A stretch of DNA of 64,000 nucleotides from Kosakonia sp. SMBL-WEM22 (GTDB lineage Bacteria; Pseudomonadota; Gammaproteobacteria; Enterobacterales; Enterobacteriaceae), in assembly GCF_014490785.1 (NCBI RefSeq), contig NZ_CP051488.1:4092001-4156000 (forward strand), written 5' to 3'. The notes beneath the pieces were generated by a model, which saw only the letters and a list, made by a program, of their open reading frames with translations, did no database searches and had not been told where the DNA came from. Shown here one piece after another: positions 21,566 through 30,647 of the stretch (its first letter is position 1; each line of letters starts with the position of its first letter). Made by a program: the position numbers and the translations under genes.

Positions 21566-24231
21566 TGAACAGCATCAATTCGAAGGAAATTATCCAGGGC
21601 TGGCAGGGCGTTGAACGCGGTGCCGGTGAAGCAATTGAGTGGATTAACGCGGTGCGCCAGAATGCACCGCGTCTTAATACCGAAGCCGACCGTCTGACGA
21701 TTAACCTGCGCCGCAGCCGTAACAAGGCGCGCCGTCTGGCGCTGGCAGCGGCAAAACCCATGACCATTGGCTTCTTTGGCCTGTCGCAGGCGGGCAAATC
21801 CTACCTGATTTCCGCGCTGGCGGCAGGTGAAAACGGCAAGCTTGAGACCCGCCTCGGCGGTAAGCAGCTCGACTTTCTGACCCACATCAACCCACCGGGC
21901 GGCGGGAAAGAGGCGACCGGCCTTGTGACGCGCTTTAGCCGCCGCGAGGTTAGCGGCGACGAGCGCTGGCCAGTGACGCTGCAGCTGTTCAGCGAAATTG
22001 AGATGGGCAAAATTCTCGCCAATGCCTTTATCCATGATTTTAATCAGGAAAAATTCGACTGGCAGTATGACGAAGGGCGCATCAGCGATCTGTTGAACTC
22101 GCTGGCCAAACGTCGTCGGCCAACCCGCGTGGCGGGCATCAGTGAAGATGATGTCGTCTCGCTATGGGATTATCTGAGCCGTCATGCGGAAAAAAGTCAG
22201 AGCCGCTTAGCGCTGCACTACTGGCCGCAGGCAATTGCGCTGGCACCGTGGCTGACGCCGGAGGATCGCGGCCAGCTCTTCTCCATATTATGGGGAGAGG
22301 TTGGCGAGCTGACCGAAGCCTATATTCGTTTTGCGCAAACCCTGCATCGGCTGGGTGGCGCACAGGAAGTGTGGGCGCCATTAAGCACGCTGGTCAGCGA
22401 AGAGAATGGCCTGTTGGTGCAGCGCGACAGCATTATGAACGTCGACATGCTGGAGCGGCTGAACAAAGAGACCGATATCCGCATTGAGGTTTGTCCGGTG
22501 GTGGAAGGCCAGGCCGCAGCGCCCGTCACCCTCTCGCTGGCAGAATTGACGGCGTTAACCGTTGAGCTACATATCCCGCTGGTCGCCTCCACCCGCGAGC
22601 CACTGTTTGAAAGCGTCGATCTGCTCGACTTCCCAGGCTATCGCGGACGCCTCGGCGTTGAGTCGATGGACGACATTCGCCGCGCGGTAAACAGCGAGGA
22701 GAGCAACCCGCTGGCGCAGCTGATCTTACGTGGCAAAGTCGCTTATCTCTTCGAACGCTATACCGAAAACCAGGAGATGAACGTCCTGGTGGTCTGTACG
22801 GCTTCGACCAAACAGTCGGACGTGAAAGAGGTGGGCGGCGTACTTGATGAGTGGATCCGCTACACCCAGGGCGCGGATGCGGAGGCGCGCGGCCGCCGTC
22901 TGCCGGGCCTGATTTGGGCGCTCACTATGTTCGATTTGCGCATCAGCCAGGGGTTGTCGCAAGAGGAGGCCATCCTGCGACAGTCCTGGGGTCTGGGCGG
23001 GATGATCAAAATGGCGATGACCGAGCGCTTCGGTCAGTACAAATGGATGCAGGAGTGGCAGCGCGGACAGGCGTTTAACAACACCTTCCTCGTACGTAAG
23101 CCGCGCCAACAGACACCGTTTATTCGTATTAGCGACGGCAACGAGGCGGCGTTCAGCGAAGAGAACCTTCCGCAATTACAGCTGATGCGCAAAACCTTCC
23201 TCGAAGATGAGGCGGTCAATCGCTATATCGCTTCGCCGGATGAGGCCTGGGACGCGATGCTCAAGCTAAACGACGGCGGCATGCGCCGCATGGCTGATTA
23301 CCTCTCAACCGTTGCGCGTCCGGAAGTGAAGCTCGAACGCATCGCCGAGCAGTTGCAGGAGATCCGCGATGAGCTGATCGAGGGCGGTTTAGGCAACTGG
23401 TATCAGCCAGATGGCGAAGAGGATGCGGCGAAAAAGTCGCAGATTGCCCGCGACATTCTGGAAGTGCTGAAAAAACGCAGCGGTATGCACGGTGAGCTGT
23501 TGCTGCGCCTGGTGCCGACGCGTCGCGATCTGCAGGCACTCTATCTGCAGCAAACCACATTGCCGGTAGAGGAAGAGGCACCTGAAGAGCTGGATATTTT
23601 CGATATCGGTGTCGACGCCGCCTTTGGGGCAGAAGCTCCTGCGGCAACGACATATAGCCACGAAATCGCCTTCGCGCAACAGAGTGTGCAGCACTGGATC
23701 AACCATCTGCGCAGCTTGTCGGAGAGCCCGGCAATGCTCAACTATATCAATTTACCGCGCCCGATTATCGACGCGCTGGCCGATGAACTGATCACCGCCC
23801 TGCTCCGTCTGCGCATCGAAGAGAAGCTCGTTGCGGCGATGAGCAATACCGAGCAGGCCGGCGTGCTGCTGGAGCAGATGGTCGATCGTCAGGTGTCGCG
23901 CATCCTGCATGTGATGGGCGATTTTGTTACCTGGCTCGGTTATCTCGAGGTGCCCGCCGCGAAACGTCCGACACGGTTGAATGTGGCGGATCAGCACATT
24001 TTTACCCGTCCCTCCCAGTGCGACAGCCTGGTGTGGAAAGACGATGAACGTTTGGCGCGCTTAACGCCGCAACAACTGAACTACAGCGCCATGTTCATTA
24101 TCGACTGGCTGGTGGGGCTGGAGTCGCTGATTACCGAGAACGCGGGCCACTCGGCCGGACGGGAAATCAGCGTGGCGCAGAACGAAAAACTGGGCGCCAT
24201 TATCCGTCAGATTCAGACTTCACAGGAGTAA
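21565..24231 (+). CDS. srfC: SrfC, dynamin-like large GTPase
   Basis: 888 residues, ATG overlapping the srfB stop. The P-loop is GLSQAGKS at residues 72-79, G3 is DFPG near 355 (LLDFPGYRGRLG), and a G4-like TMFD occurs near 454 (LIWALTMFDLRIS). Long helical regions follow, with QIARDILEVLKKRS and a C-terminal WLVGLESLITENAG segment, as expected of dynamin-superfamily proteins that act on membranes. There is no membrane helix of its own. SrfC is annotated as a putative virulence effector; its place between an actin-fold ATPase and membrane proteins is more consistent with an internal machine than with a secreted effector (inference). Confidence 0.88.
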   Translation: MNSINSKEIIQGWQGVERGAGEAIEWINAVRQNAPRLNTEADRLTINLRRSRNKARRLALAAAKPMTIGFFGLSQAGKSYLISALAAGENGKLETRLGGKQLDFLTHINPPGGGKEATGLVTRFSRREVSGDERWPVTLQLFSEIEMGKILANAFIHDFNQEKFDWQYDEGRISDLLNSLAKRRRPTRVAGISEDDVVSLWDYLSRHAEKSQSRLALHYWPQAIALAPWLTPEDRGQLFSILWGEVGELTEAYIRFAQTLHRLGGAQEVWAPLSTLVSEENGLLVQRDSIMNVDMLERLNKETDIRIEVCPVVEGQAAAPVTLSLAELTALTVELHIPLVASTREPLFESVDLLDFPGYRGRLGVESMDDIRRAVNSEESNPLAQLILRGKVAYLFERYTENQEMNVLVVCTASTKQSDVKEVGGVLDEWIRYTQGADAEARGRRLPGLIWALTMFDLRISQGLSQEEAILRQSWGLGGMIKMAMTERFGQYKWMQEWQRGQAFNNTFLVRKPRQQTPFIRISDGNEAAFSEENLPQLQLMRKTFLEDEAVNRYIASPDEAWDAMLKLNDGGMRRMADYLSTVARPEVKLERIAEQLQEIRDELIEGGLGNWYQPDGEEDAAKKSQIARDILEVLKKRSGMHGELLLRLVPTRRDLQALYLQQTTLPVEEEAPEELDIFDIGVDAAFGAEAPAATTYSHEIAFAQQSVQHWINHLRSLSESPAMLNYINLPRPIIDALADELITALLRLRIEEKLVAAMSNTEQAGVLLEQMVDRQVSRILHVMGDFVTWLGYLEVPAAKRPTRLNVADQHIFTRPSQCDSLVWKDDERLARLTPQQLNYSAMFIIDWLVGLESLITENAGHSAGREISVAQNEKLGAIIRQIQTSQE

Positions 24232-24237
24232 TAGCAG

Positions 24238-25233
24238 GTGATCAAACCGGAACTTAAAGCCCTTCAGCCCGTAGTGCCGGGCTATGCGCAACTGTTGCTG
24301 AAAGCGTGGAAAGGGGGCATGGATGGCGTGATGATCTCGGTGCTGCGCAACCAGGATTCGCTCTATCTCGATAATGATGGCGGCTGGAGTAGCGCGGAAG
24401 TCTTTCTGGCGCTGCCGACGCTTACGCTTGATGAGGGCGTACCCGCCGTGCAGGTTGGCCCATCGCTGGTTGATCCACTGCTGGCTAACCGCCAGGCGGC
24501 TTATCGTATCGCCATTAAAGATGATGCCTCGCGCGATATGGGGATCCTGATGATCAGCGAAGGGTTGCTCAGCTCTCAGGCGGGCGGCGAGAACCCGCTG
24601 CCGGTCAATACCCGCACTCTGAATGATATTCCGCCAGCGCAGCCTGCTGTAGAGCCAACGCCGGAACCGGTGGCGGAACCCGCCCCGGCGGTGTCTGAGC
24701 CGCCTGCGCCGCAGGCGGTCGAGGAACCACCGAAAGCGAAGCGTGGTAAAGGGCTGATTATTGCGCTGGTGGTGCTTCTGCTGCTGATCGCAGCCGCCGC
24801 TGCGGCATGGTGGTTTATGCGCAGCCCCAAGGCTCCCGCCGAAGAGGCACCGCCGCCTGCGGCAGCCCCTGCGGCCGCGGCGAAAGTCAGCGGTCCGTGC
24901 GGTGACGATCTGATGACTAAAGGTAATGAACTGGCATTTGTCAAAGGCTGCCTGCGTAGCCAGCCAAGCAGCGCGCAGCTGCTGGAAGTGATCGCGAAAG
25001 CAAAAGCGGCGAAGCAGTGTGATGTCGCGCAACGCTTGTACGCCTATAAAGCGCAGTCTGGCGATACCCAGATGGCAATGCGTTATGCCGAAGAGTATGA
25101 CCCGAAAACCGCACAGAGCGGCGGCTGCTTTAGCCCGGATGCGCAAACCGCCATCTACTGGTATGAGATTGTGGTCAACCAGGACTCACAAAACAGCGGG
25201 GCGAAAGCCCGTCTTGCCGAGCTGAAAAAATAG
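24238..25233 (+). CDS. Single-pass membrane protein with proline-rich linker and repeat-like periplasmic tail
   Basis: 331 residues from a GTG at 24238, preceded by CAGGAG, 6 bases after srfC. Residues 1-130 form a cytoplasmic domain (AQLLLKAWKGGMDGVMISVL, YLDNDGGWSSAEVFLALP). A proline/glutamate-rich linker runs to a membrane helix at about 172-193. Beyond it lie an alanine/proline-rich stretch and a helical tail with paired cysteines (GPCGDDL, KGCLRS, KQCDVAQ, GGCFSPD) and a TPR/Sel1-like segment (AIYWYEIVVNQDSQNSGAKA). The layout repeats that of the two membrane proteins before srfB, so the cluster encodes three bitopic proteins bridging cytoplasm and periplasm. I do not recognise a named family. 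Confidence 0.75.
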   Translation: MIKPELKALQPVVPGYAQLLLKAWKGGMDGVMISVLRNQDSLYLDNDGGWSSAEVFLALPTLTLDEGVPAVQVGPSLVDPLLANRQAAYRIAIKDDASRDMGILMISEGLLSSQAGGENPLPVNTRTLNDIPPAQPAVEPTPEPVAEPAPAVSEPPAPQAVEEPPKAKRGKGLIIALVVLLLLIAAAAAAWWFMRSPKAPAEEAPPPAAAPAAAAKVSGPCGDDLMTKGNELAFVKGCLRSQPSSAQLLEVIAKAKAAKQCDVAQRLYAYKAQSGDTQMAMRYAEEYDPKTAQSGGCFSPDAQTAIYWYEIVVNQDSQNSGAKARLAELKK

Positions 25234-25242
25234 GATTAATGG

Positions 25243-27195
25243 ATGAAAACGAGAGTCTGGCTGGGCGGATTCCTGTGCTTAACAGCCGCCACCATGGGTG
25301 CGCATGCCGCCGATCAAAAACCACTGCTGCAGGAGGGGAAACAGAGCCTCTATCAGCGCGTTCTCACCTATCCGGGCTGCCAGCTGGCACCGAAAGCGGG
25401 CGAGGCAGGGAAAGAGCAGCCAGCGTTTAGTCGCTTCTACGTTTATCAGCGCAGCAAGCAGGGCCAGGATGAGTGGTTGCAGGTCGGGCCGGATAGCTTC
25501 GGTCATGTTTCCGGCTGGCTTAAAGCCGCCTGTACCGTCGACTGGAAGATGCAGCTCACGCTGGCCTTTACCAACCCGGCGGGGCGTCACCCGATGCTCT
25601 TTTTCCGCGATAAGAGCGACGTTGAATCGCTGCTGAACAACCCAAAACCGGCTGCGGCTCTCGATCCGTTACTGGCCAATCTGAAGAGCAATAAACCCGT
25701 GCCGCAAGTGCTGGCAAAAGAGCCGGATTACATGGTCGATCAGCAGAAGAACTTCTACCTGCTGCCAGTGTTAGGCTCTGACGATGTCTTTACCGACAGC
25801 GGTTTCCAGGTGCGGGTGCTTAATGTCGCCTCGGTCAGCGAAAAAGCGCCGGAGAAAGCGGCAAAAGCGGCCGACGAGAAGAACATGATGAAGGGCTTTT
25901 CAGCGTCGGTAGTGTTTGTTATCGACTCCACCATTTCGATGGGCCCCTATATTGACCGCACTAAAGAGGCGATCGATAAGATCTATCAGCGCATTGAAAA
26001 AGAGCATCTCCAGGATCAGGTAAAATTTGGTCTGGTGGCCTTCCGCTCTAATGTCAAAGCCGTGCCGGGTCTGGAGTATGACAGCAAGATGTATGTCGAC
26101 CCCAACACGGTGAAAGATGGCAAGGATTTCCTCGCTAAAGTGCACGATCTGAAGCAAGCGACCGTCTCCAGCAGCAAAGTGGAAGAGGATGCTTACGGCG
26201 GCGTGATGACAGCGCTTGATAAGGTTGACTGGACGCAGTTTGGTGCGCGTTACGTGATCCTGATTACCGACGCCGGCGCGCTGGAAGGCGGGGATAACCT
26301 CTCCTCCACGCATCTTGATGCCGCGCAGGTTCGCCAGGAAGCGGCCTATCGTGGTGTGGCGCTCTATACCCTGCATCTTAAGACCCCGAGCGGTAAGAAA
26401 AACCATGCTGCCGCCGAGGCGCAGTATCAGGATCTGACCCTCAACCCGTTCCTGCATAAACCGCTCTACTACCCGATCGACTCCGGTGATGTAAACAACT
26501 TCGGCACGATGGTCGACAGTCTGGCGAACGCCATCACCGGTCAGATTAAAACCGCCTGGAGCGGCGAAGAGACGGCGGGCAGTGCGCTGGGTGCCAGCGA
26601 AGAGTATGCCGGGAAGAAAGCTGACCCGCTGCTGAGTGATGCGGATAAGCTGAGCAAAGCGATGCGTCTTGCCTATCTCGGCGAAAAACAGGGGACTCAG
26701 GCACCGCCGGTATTTAAATCCTGGATCAGTGACCGCGATTTGGTGAACCAGAATATCCCCGCCACGGAAGTGCGTGTACTGCTGACCAAAAGCGAATTGA
26801 GCGATCTCAGCGATGTGATGAAGAAGATCGTCAATGCCGCCAACGAAGGGCTGATCTCGCCGGATGATATGTTCGCCAGCCTGCGTTCGCTGGCTGCGAC
26901 GATGGGCAACGATCCGAATCAGGCGAAAAGCAAAAACGCCACGCGTCTGGGTGAAATGGGGCTGCTGGGTGAATACATCGAAGGGCTGCCCTACCTGAGT
27001 GAAGTGCTAAGCCTTGATGAAGAGACCTGGAAGAGCTGGGATGGTCTTGAGCAGGAGCGATTTATTCGCCGTCTCAACACCAAACTGAACTACTACCAGC
27101 GCTATAACCAGGATGTTGACCGCTGGATCTCGCTGGCTCCGGACAGCGATCCACGTGATAACGTCTACCCCGTGCCGCTGGAAAACCTGCCGTAA
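25243..27195 (+). CDS. Exported vWA protein related to the PpkA C-terminal region
   Basis: 650 residues with a signal peptide (about 1-22, ending MGAHA). An N-terminal periplasmic domain contains SKQGQDEWLQVG. A vWA domain starts near residue 215, with MIDAS DSTISM at 228-233 and LITDAGALEGGDN. The C-terminal 200 residues (LLTKSELSDLSDVMKKIVNA, GEMGLLGEYIEGLPYLSEVL) resemble the part that follows the vWA domain in PpkA-type proteins of type VI secretion. No kinase domain is present, and unlike PpkA the whole protein is predicted to be exported. It overlaps the ABC ATPase gene by one base, which ties it to the transporter downstream. The PpkA link is from pattern recognition and order of genes. 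Confidence 0.78.
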   Translation: MKTRVWLGGFLCLTAATMGAHAADQKPLLQEGKQSLYQRVLTYPGCQLAPKAGEAGKEQPAFSRFYVYQRSKQGQDEWLQVGPDSFGHVSGWLKAACTVDWKMQLTLAFTNPAGRHPMLFFRDKSDVESLLNNPKPAAALDPLLANLKSNKPVPQVLAKEPDYMVDQQKNFYLLPVLGSDDVFTDSGFQVRVLNVASVSEKAPEKAAKAADEKNMMKGFSASVVFVIDSTISMGPYIDRTKEAIDKIYQRIEKEHLQDQVKFGLVAFRSNVKAVPGLEYDSKMYVDPNTVKDGKDFLAKVHDLKQATVSSSKVEEDAYGGVMTALDKVDWTQFGARYVILITDAGALEGGDNLSSTHLDAAQVRQEAAYRGVALYTLHLKTPSGKKNHAAAEAQYQDLTLNPFLHKPLYYPIDSGDVNNFGTMVDSLANAITGQIKTAWSGEETAGSALGASEEYAGKKADPLLSDADKLSKAMRLAYLGEKQGTQAPPVFKSWISDRDLVNQNIPATEVRVLLTKSELSDLSDVMKKIVNAANEGLISPDDMFASLRSLAATMGNDPNQAKSKNATRLGEMGLLGEYIEGLPYLSEVLSLDEETWKSWDGLEQERFIRRLNTKLNYYQRYNQDVDRWISLAPDSDPRDNVYPVPLENLP

Positions 27196-27881
27196 TGCTA
27201 CGCATACGCGAAATGGCGATCCGCCGCGGCGGTGAGCAAGGCTACCGTGTCTCTCTGCCTGAGCTGACGCTCTCCCCCGGTGAAGTGGTTGCGCTTACCG
27301 GCCCCAGCGGCTGCGGGAAGAGCACCCTGCTGGAGATGATGGGGGCAATCCTGCGCCCGGAACAGCTTTCGGAGTATCGCCTCGGCGAGCAGGATTTGAC
27401 TCCAGCGCTGCTCGCTGATGATGAAACCGCGCTGTCGGGTATCCGCGCGCGGGATCTCGGCTTTGTGCTGCAACATGGGGGCCTGCTGCCGTGGCTGACG
27501 GTGCAGGAGAACATCACCCTTACCCGCCGGCTGGTAGGACAAACCGCGCAATCGCCGTGGCTTGAGACCGCTATTGATCGACTCGGCATTGCGCCGCTGC
27601 TGCATCAGTTGCCCTCCCGCCTGTCGATTGGCGAGCGTCAGCGCGTGGCGTTTGTGCGCGCTATTGCTCACCAGCCGCGCCTGCTGCTGGCGGATGAGCC
27701 AACCGCTGCGCTCGATCCCGATAACGCCAGCCGCCTGTTTGCGCTGATGATTGAGATGGTGCGGGCAATGGAGATGGCAGCCGTGATCGTCAGCCATGAC
27801 TGGCAGCGGGTTAGCGAGTGCAATCTACGCTGTTATCGTGCCGTGATGCAGGAGGGGCAAAGTGTCTTCCAGCCTGCCTGA
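27195..27881 (+). CDS. ABC transporter ATPase, TagT/LolD-like
   Basis: 228 residues with all ATPase motifs: Walker A GPSGCGKS at 36-43, Q-loop in VLQHGGLLPWL, signature LSIGERQ at 143-149, Walker B LLLADEP, and the H-loop in VIVSHDWQ. It is of the MacB/LolD/FtsE type that works with FtsX-like permeases rather than in solute uptake. It overlaps the vWA gene by one base and the permease gene by 20 bases. In Pseudomonas, TagT is the ATPase of the TagQRST module that controls PpkA, and the same partners occur here. Likely transduces mechanical work across the inner membrane. Confidence 0.9.
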   Translation: MLRIREMAIRRGGEQGYRVSLPELTLSPGEVVALTGPSGCGKSTLLEMMGAILRPEQLSEYRLGEQDLTPALLADDETALSGIRARDLGFVLQHGGLLPWLTVQENITLTRRLVGQTAQSPWLETAIDRLGIAPLLHQLPSRLSIGERQRVAFVRAIAHQPRLLLADEPTAALDPDNASRLFALMIEMVRAMEMAAVIVSHDWQRVSECNLRCYRAVMQEGQSVFQPA

Positions 27882-29094
27882 AACGCGCCCCGGAATGGGG
27901 CTACTGCTGAATATGGCGCTGCGCGATCTGATTCACGATCGAAAAGTGGCGCTCTGTATTGTCTTCTCGCTGATCGCGGTGATCGCCCCGCTACTGCTCC
28001 TGTTTGGCTTAAAGAATGGGATCGTTAGCCAACTGCGCCACGATCTGCTCGACGATCCACGTACGCGGGAAGTGCGTATGACTGGCAATGGCAACTACGA
28101 TCTTGCCTGGCTGCAGGCGCTGGCTGCACGGCCGGAGGTCGGCTTCTCGATACCGCTTACACGATCGCTAAATACCCAGGCAGATCTGGTACGCGATGGG
28201 CAACATTTTGCCGCAGGGGCGGAGGTGATCCCATCCGCGAAAGGCGATCCGCTGCTGCGCGAGAGCGGTGTGCTACCGCATGAGAACACGGTGGTGCTGA
28301 GCAACAGCGCCGCCCGTAAGCTCGACGTGAAAGCAGGCGACACGTTCCGGCTATTTGTCAGCCGAAAACGCGACGGGCAGAACCAGCGCACATCGCTCTC
28401 CGTCAGCGTCGGTGCCATTCTCGACGAGGCGCGCTTTGCCCGCCCGGCGCTCTTTGTCGACCTGCCTTTGCTGGTAGCGCTGGAAGATTATCGCGACGGT
28501 TTCCAGGTACCGCTGCTCGGCGTTACCGACGGTGAAAACGCGCGCGAGCGGCATAACTTTGCGCGTGCGCGGCTCTATGCCGCCACACTGGATGATGTTG
28601 CGCCATTGGCACAATGGCTTGAGTCGCAGCATATCGAAGCGATAACCCAGGCGGCACAGATTGAAGCCGTGCGCGCCATTGATCGCGTATTGGGGGTGAT
28701 ATTCGCGGTGATCGCCTGGATATCGGCCTCCGGATGCATTGCGTCGCTTATCGGCGCGTTTATCGCCAATATAGATCGTAAACGCAAAGATATGGCGGTG
28801 CTGCGCCTGCTCGGTTTTCGCCGCCAGGCGGTGACGCTGTTCATCATGATTCAGGCGCTCTGCCTGACGGGTGTGGCCTTTATCGCTGGCCTGTTGATTT
28901 ATGGCGCGGGCAGCGCGCTGTTTAACCACCTTCTGGGCGCTAATCTCCCGGAAAGCGCTTTTGTTTGTCACCTTGATCCTGGCCACTTTGCCGCCGCCTT
29001 CCTGAGCGTGCTGGCCGTGGCGCTGGGCGTCGCCGCGATTGGCGCGCTGCGGGCGTTAAAGATCGAACCTGCGGAGAGTTTACGTGAAATTTAA
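27862..29094 (+). CDS. FtsX/MacB-type ABC permease, TagS-like
   Basis: 410 residues from a GTG at 27862 that lies inside the ATPase gene. One membrane helix near the N-terminus (ALCIVFSLIAVIAPLLLLFGL), a periplasmic domain of about 220 residues, then three C-terminal helices (VIFAVIAWISASGCIASLIG, TLFIMIQALCLTGVAFIAGLL, AAFLSVLAVALGVAAIGAL). The cytoplasmic RKRKDMAVLRLLGFRR segment is the coupling motif of this family. Partner of the preceding ATPase. Resembles LolC/E and TagS, which act on lipoproteins or signals at the membrane surface instead of transporting a solute. It overlaps the following gene by 11 bases. Confidence 0.9.
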   Translation: MSSSLPETRPGMGLLLNMALRDLIHDRKVALCIVFSLIAVIAPLLLLFGLKNGIVSQLRHDLLDDPRTREVRMTGNGNYDLAWLQALAARPEVGFSIPLTRSLNTQADLVRDGQHFAAGAEVIPSAKGDPLLRESGVLPHENTVVLSNSAARKLDVKAGDTFRLFVSRKRDGQNQRTSLSVSVGAILDEARFARPALFVDLPLLVALEDYRDGFQVPLLGVTDGENARERHNFARARLYAATLDDVAPLAQWLESQHIEAITQAAQIEAVRAIDRVLGVIFAVIAWISASGCIASLIGAFIANIDRKRKDMAVLRLLGFRRQAVTLFIMIQALCLTGVAFIAGLLIYGAGSALFNHLLGANLPESAFVCHLDPGHFAAAFLSVLAVALGVAAIGALRALKIEPAESLREI

Positions 29095-30625
29095 TCTGCT
29101 ACTGACGCTGGCTGCGGCCGGGTTAGGCTTTTCCTGCGCGGCAAACGCAACGTGGGATGAGAAGTTCTGGAACCCAAAACCTCTTGCTGATGATGTGATC
29201 CTGCCGCTGCCCTGCGACGGCGCAATGGCATTTCGTAAGGTTGCTATTCCTCTGGATAAGCCGCTGGCCGATTACAGCATTACGCTTGGCGAAGAGGGCA
29301 ATGAGTGGGGCTATATCGAGCAGTCGCGTCCGGATCATATTGCTGGCAGCTTCCCGCAAGAGAAGAAGGAGAAAGGCCGTTATTACCTGATGGCCAAATA
29401 TGAGCTGACGGATTTGCAGTATCGTGCGCTCTCCGGCGACTGCGCCAAACCGGATATCAAGGGGCGCTTACCGAAGGTCAATATCGGCTGGATGGAGGCG
29501 ATGTCGATTGCCGATAAATACAACCTGTGGCTGCGAAAAGAGAAGCCGGACGCACTGCCGCAGGATGATAAGCAGCCGGGCTTTTTACGCCTGCCGACGG
29601 AAACCGAATGGGAGTTTGCCGCGCGCGGCGGGCTATCTGTCTCTTCGGCCGAGTTTCGCGATCGCCACTTCCCGATGCCGGAAGGCCTGAATGGCTATGT
29701 CTGGTTTGCGGGAGCGCAATCTGCGAATAACAAACTGCAGCTTACTGGCCTGCTTAAACCAAACCCGCTGGGGCTGCACGATATGCTTGGCAACGCCGGC
29801 GAAATGATGTTTGAACCGTTTCGCTTAAATAAACTCGATCGCCTGCATGGTAAAGCGGGCGGCTATATCGTGCGCGGCGGCAGCTACTTAACGCCGCAGG
29901 CCGATATCCGCAGTTCGCTGCGCGGCGAAGAGCCCTATTACAGCGCGCAAGGCGAGAATAGCAGCAAAGCGAACGGCATGCGCTTAGTGCTGGTCTCTAC
30001 CACCCTCACCTCACGGGATCGCATTAAAGAGATTGAAAAAGAGTGGCAGGCGCTGGGTACAGAGACTAAAGCGGCGAAGAAACCGGGTGAAGGCGCGGAC
30101 TCATTACAGAACCTGAATGCCATCTCCGCCAAAGTACAGGATGAAGGGGTGAAAAAGGAGCTGGAGTCGCTGCGCAATGAACTGCGTGCGAATAGCCAGC
30201 TGCGAGATGAGCAGCGCGATCAGGCGATCCGTACCTCTTTACAACTGGGCGCGTTTTTGTGCACCAAGATGAAAGATGACGGCGAGTTTTTCGATCGCCT
30301 TAACCAGCTTTATAGCAAAACGTGTGCCGCGGGTAGTCAGCTGGACGCCAACTGTTCACGACGTCAAGAGCAGCTCGATCAGCATAAAAAAGCGCTGGAG
30401 TTTATCACCAGCTATTACGCCGATACGCTGGTGGATATGGGTACGACCTATAACAAGAGCCTGATCGATCCGCAGATGACCGTCGTGCAGCAGCAGATGG
30501 CGGCGCGCGGTAAAACCAATCTAAACGGTTACCTGAATACCTACTGGGGCAACCTTCAGGGCTACTGGAAAGATGGCAAAGTGGCGCGCGATGCGTGGCT
30601 GAACGCTTGTAAAAAAAATAATTAA
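29084..30625 (+). CDS. Exported SUMF1/formylglycine-synthase-fold protein, TagR-like, catalytically incomplete
   Basis: 513 residues from a GTG at 29084, with a signal peptide ending near CAANA. The formylglycine-generating-enzyme fold occupies residues about 90-310: YELTDLQYRAL, FLRLPTETEWEFAARGG, LGLHDMLGNAGEMM, GGYIVRGGSYLTPQADIRSS and KANGMRLVL. The two active-site cysteines expected shortly after RGGSY are missing (LTPQADIRSS instead), so it should be a binding module and not an enzyme. The C-terminal 200 residues are helical and coiled-coil-like, with cysteine pairs. TagR, the counterpart in the TagQRST module, is likewise a periplasmic non-enzymatic activator. Context supports the same kind of role here. 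Confidence 0.85.
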   Translation: MKFNLLLTLAAAGLGFSCAANATWDEKFWNPKPLADDVILPLPCDGAMAFRKVAIPLDKPLADYSITLGEEGNEWGYIEQSRPDHIAGSFPQEKKEKGRYYLMAKYELTDLQYRALSGDCAKPDIKGRLPKVNIGWMEAMSIADKYNLWLRKEKPDALPQDDKQPGFLRLPTETEWEFAARGGLSVSSAEFRDRHFPMPEGLNGYVWFAGAQSANNKLQLTGLLKPNPLGLHDMLGNAGEMMFEPFRLNKLDRLHGKAGGYIVRGGSYLTPQADIRSSLRGEEPYYSAQGENSSKANGMRLVLVSTTLTSRDRIKEIEKEWQALGTETKAAKKPGEGADSLQNLNAISAKVQDEGVKKELESLRNELRANSQLRDEQRDQAIRTSLQLGAFLCTKMKDDGEFFDRLNQLYSKTCAAGSQLDANCSRRQEQLDQHKKALEFITSYYADTLVDMGTTYNKSLIDPQMTVVQQQMAARGKTNLNGYLNTYWGNLQGYWKDGKVARDAWLNACKKNN

Positions 30626-30647
30626 GGACATTCAGGAGAGTGTGGTG

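Noticed and set aside
29084..30625. Annotation as an active formylglycine-generating enzyme
   Set aside because: The catalytic cysteine pair is not present at the expected place, and no sulfatase gene is in the neighbourhood.
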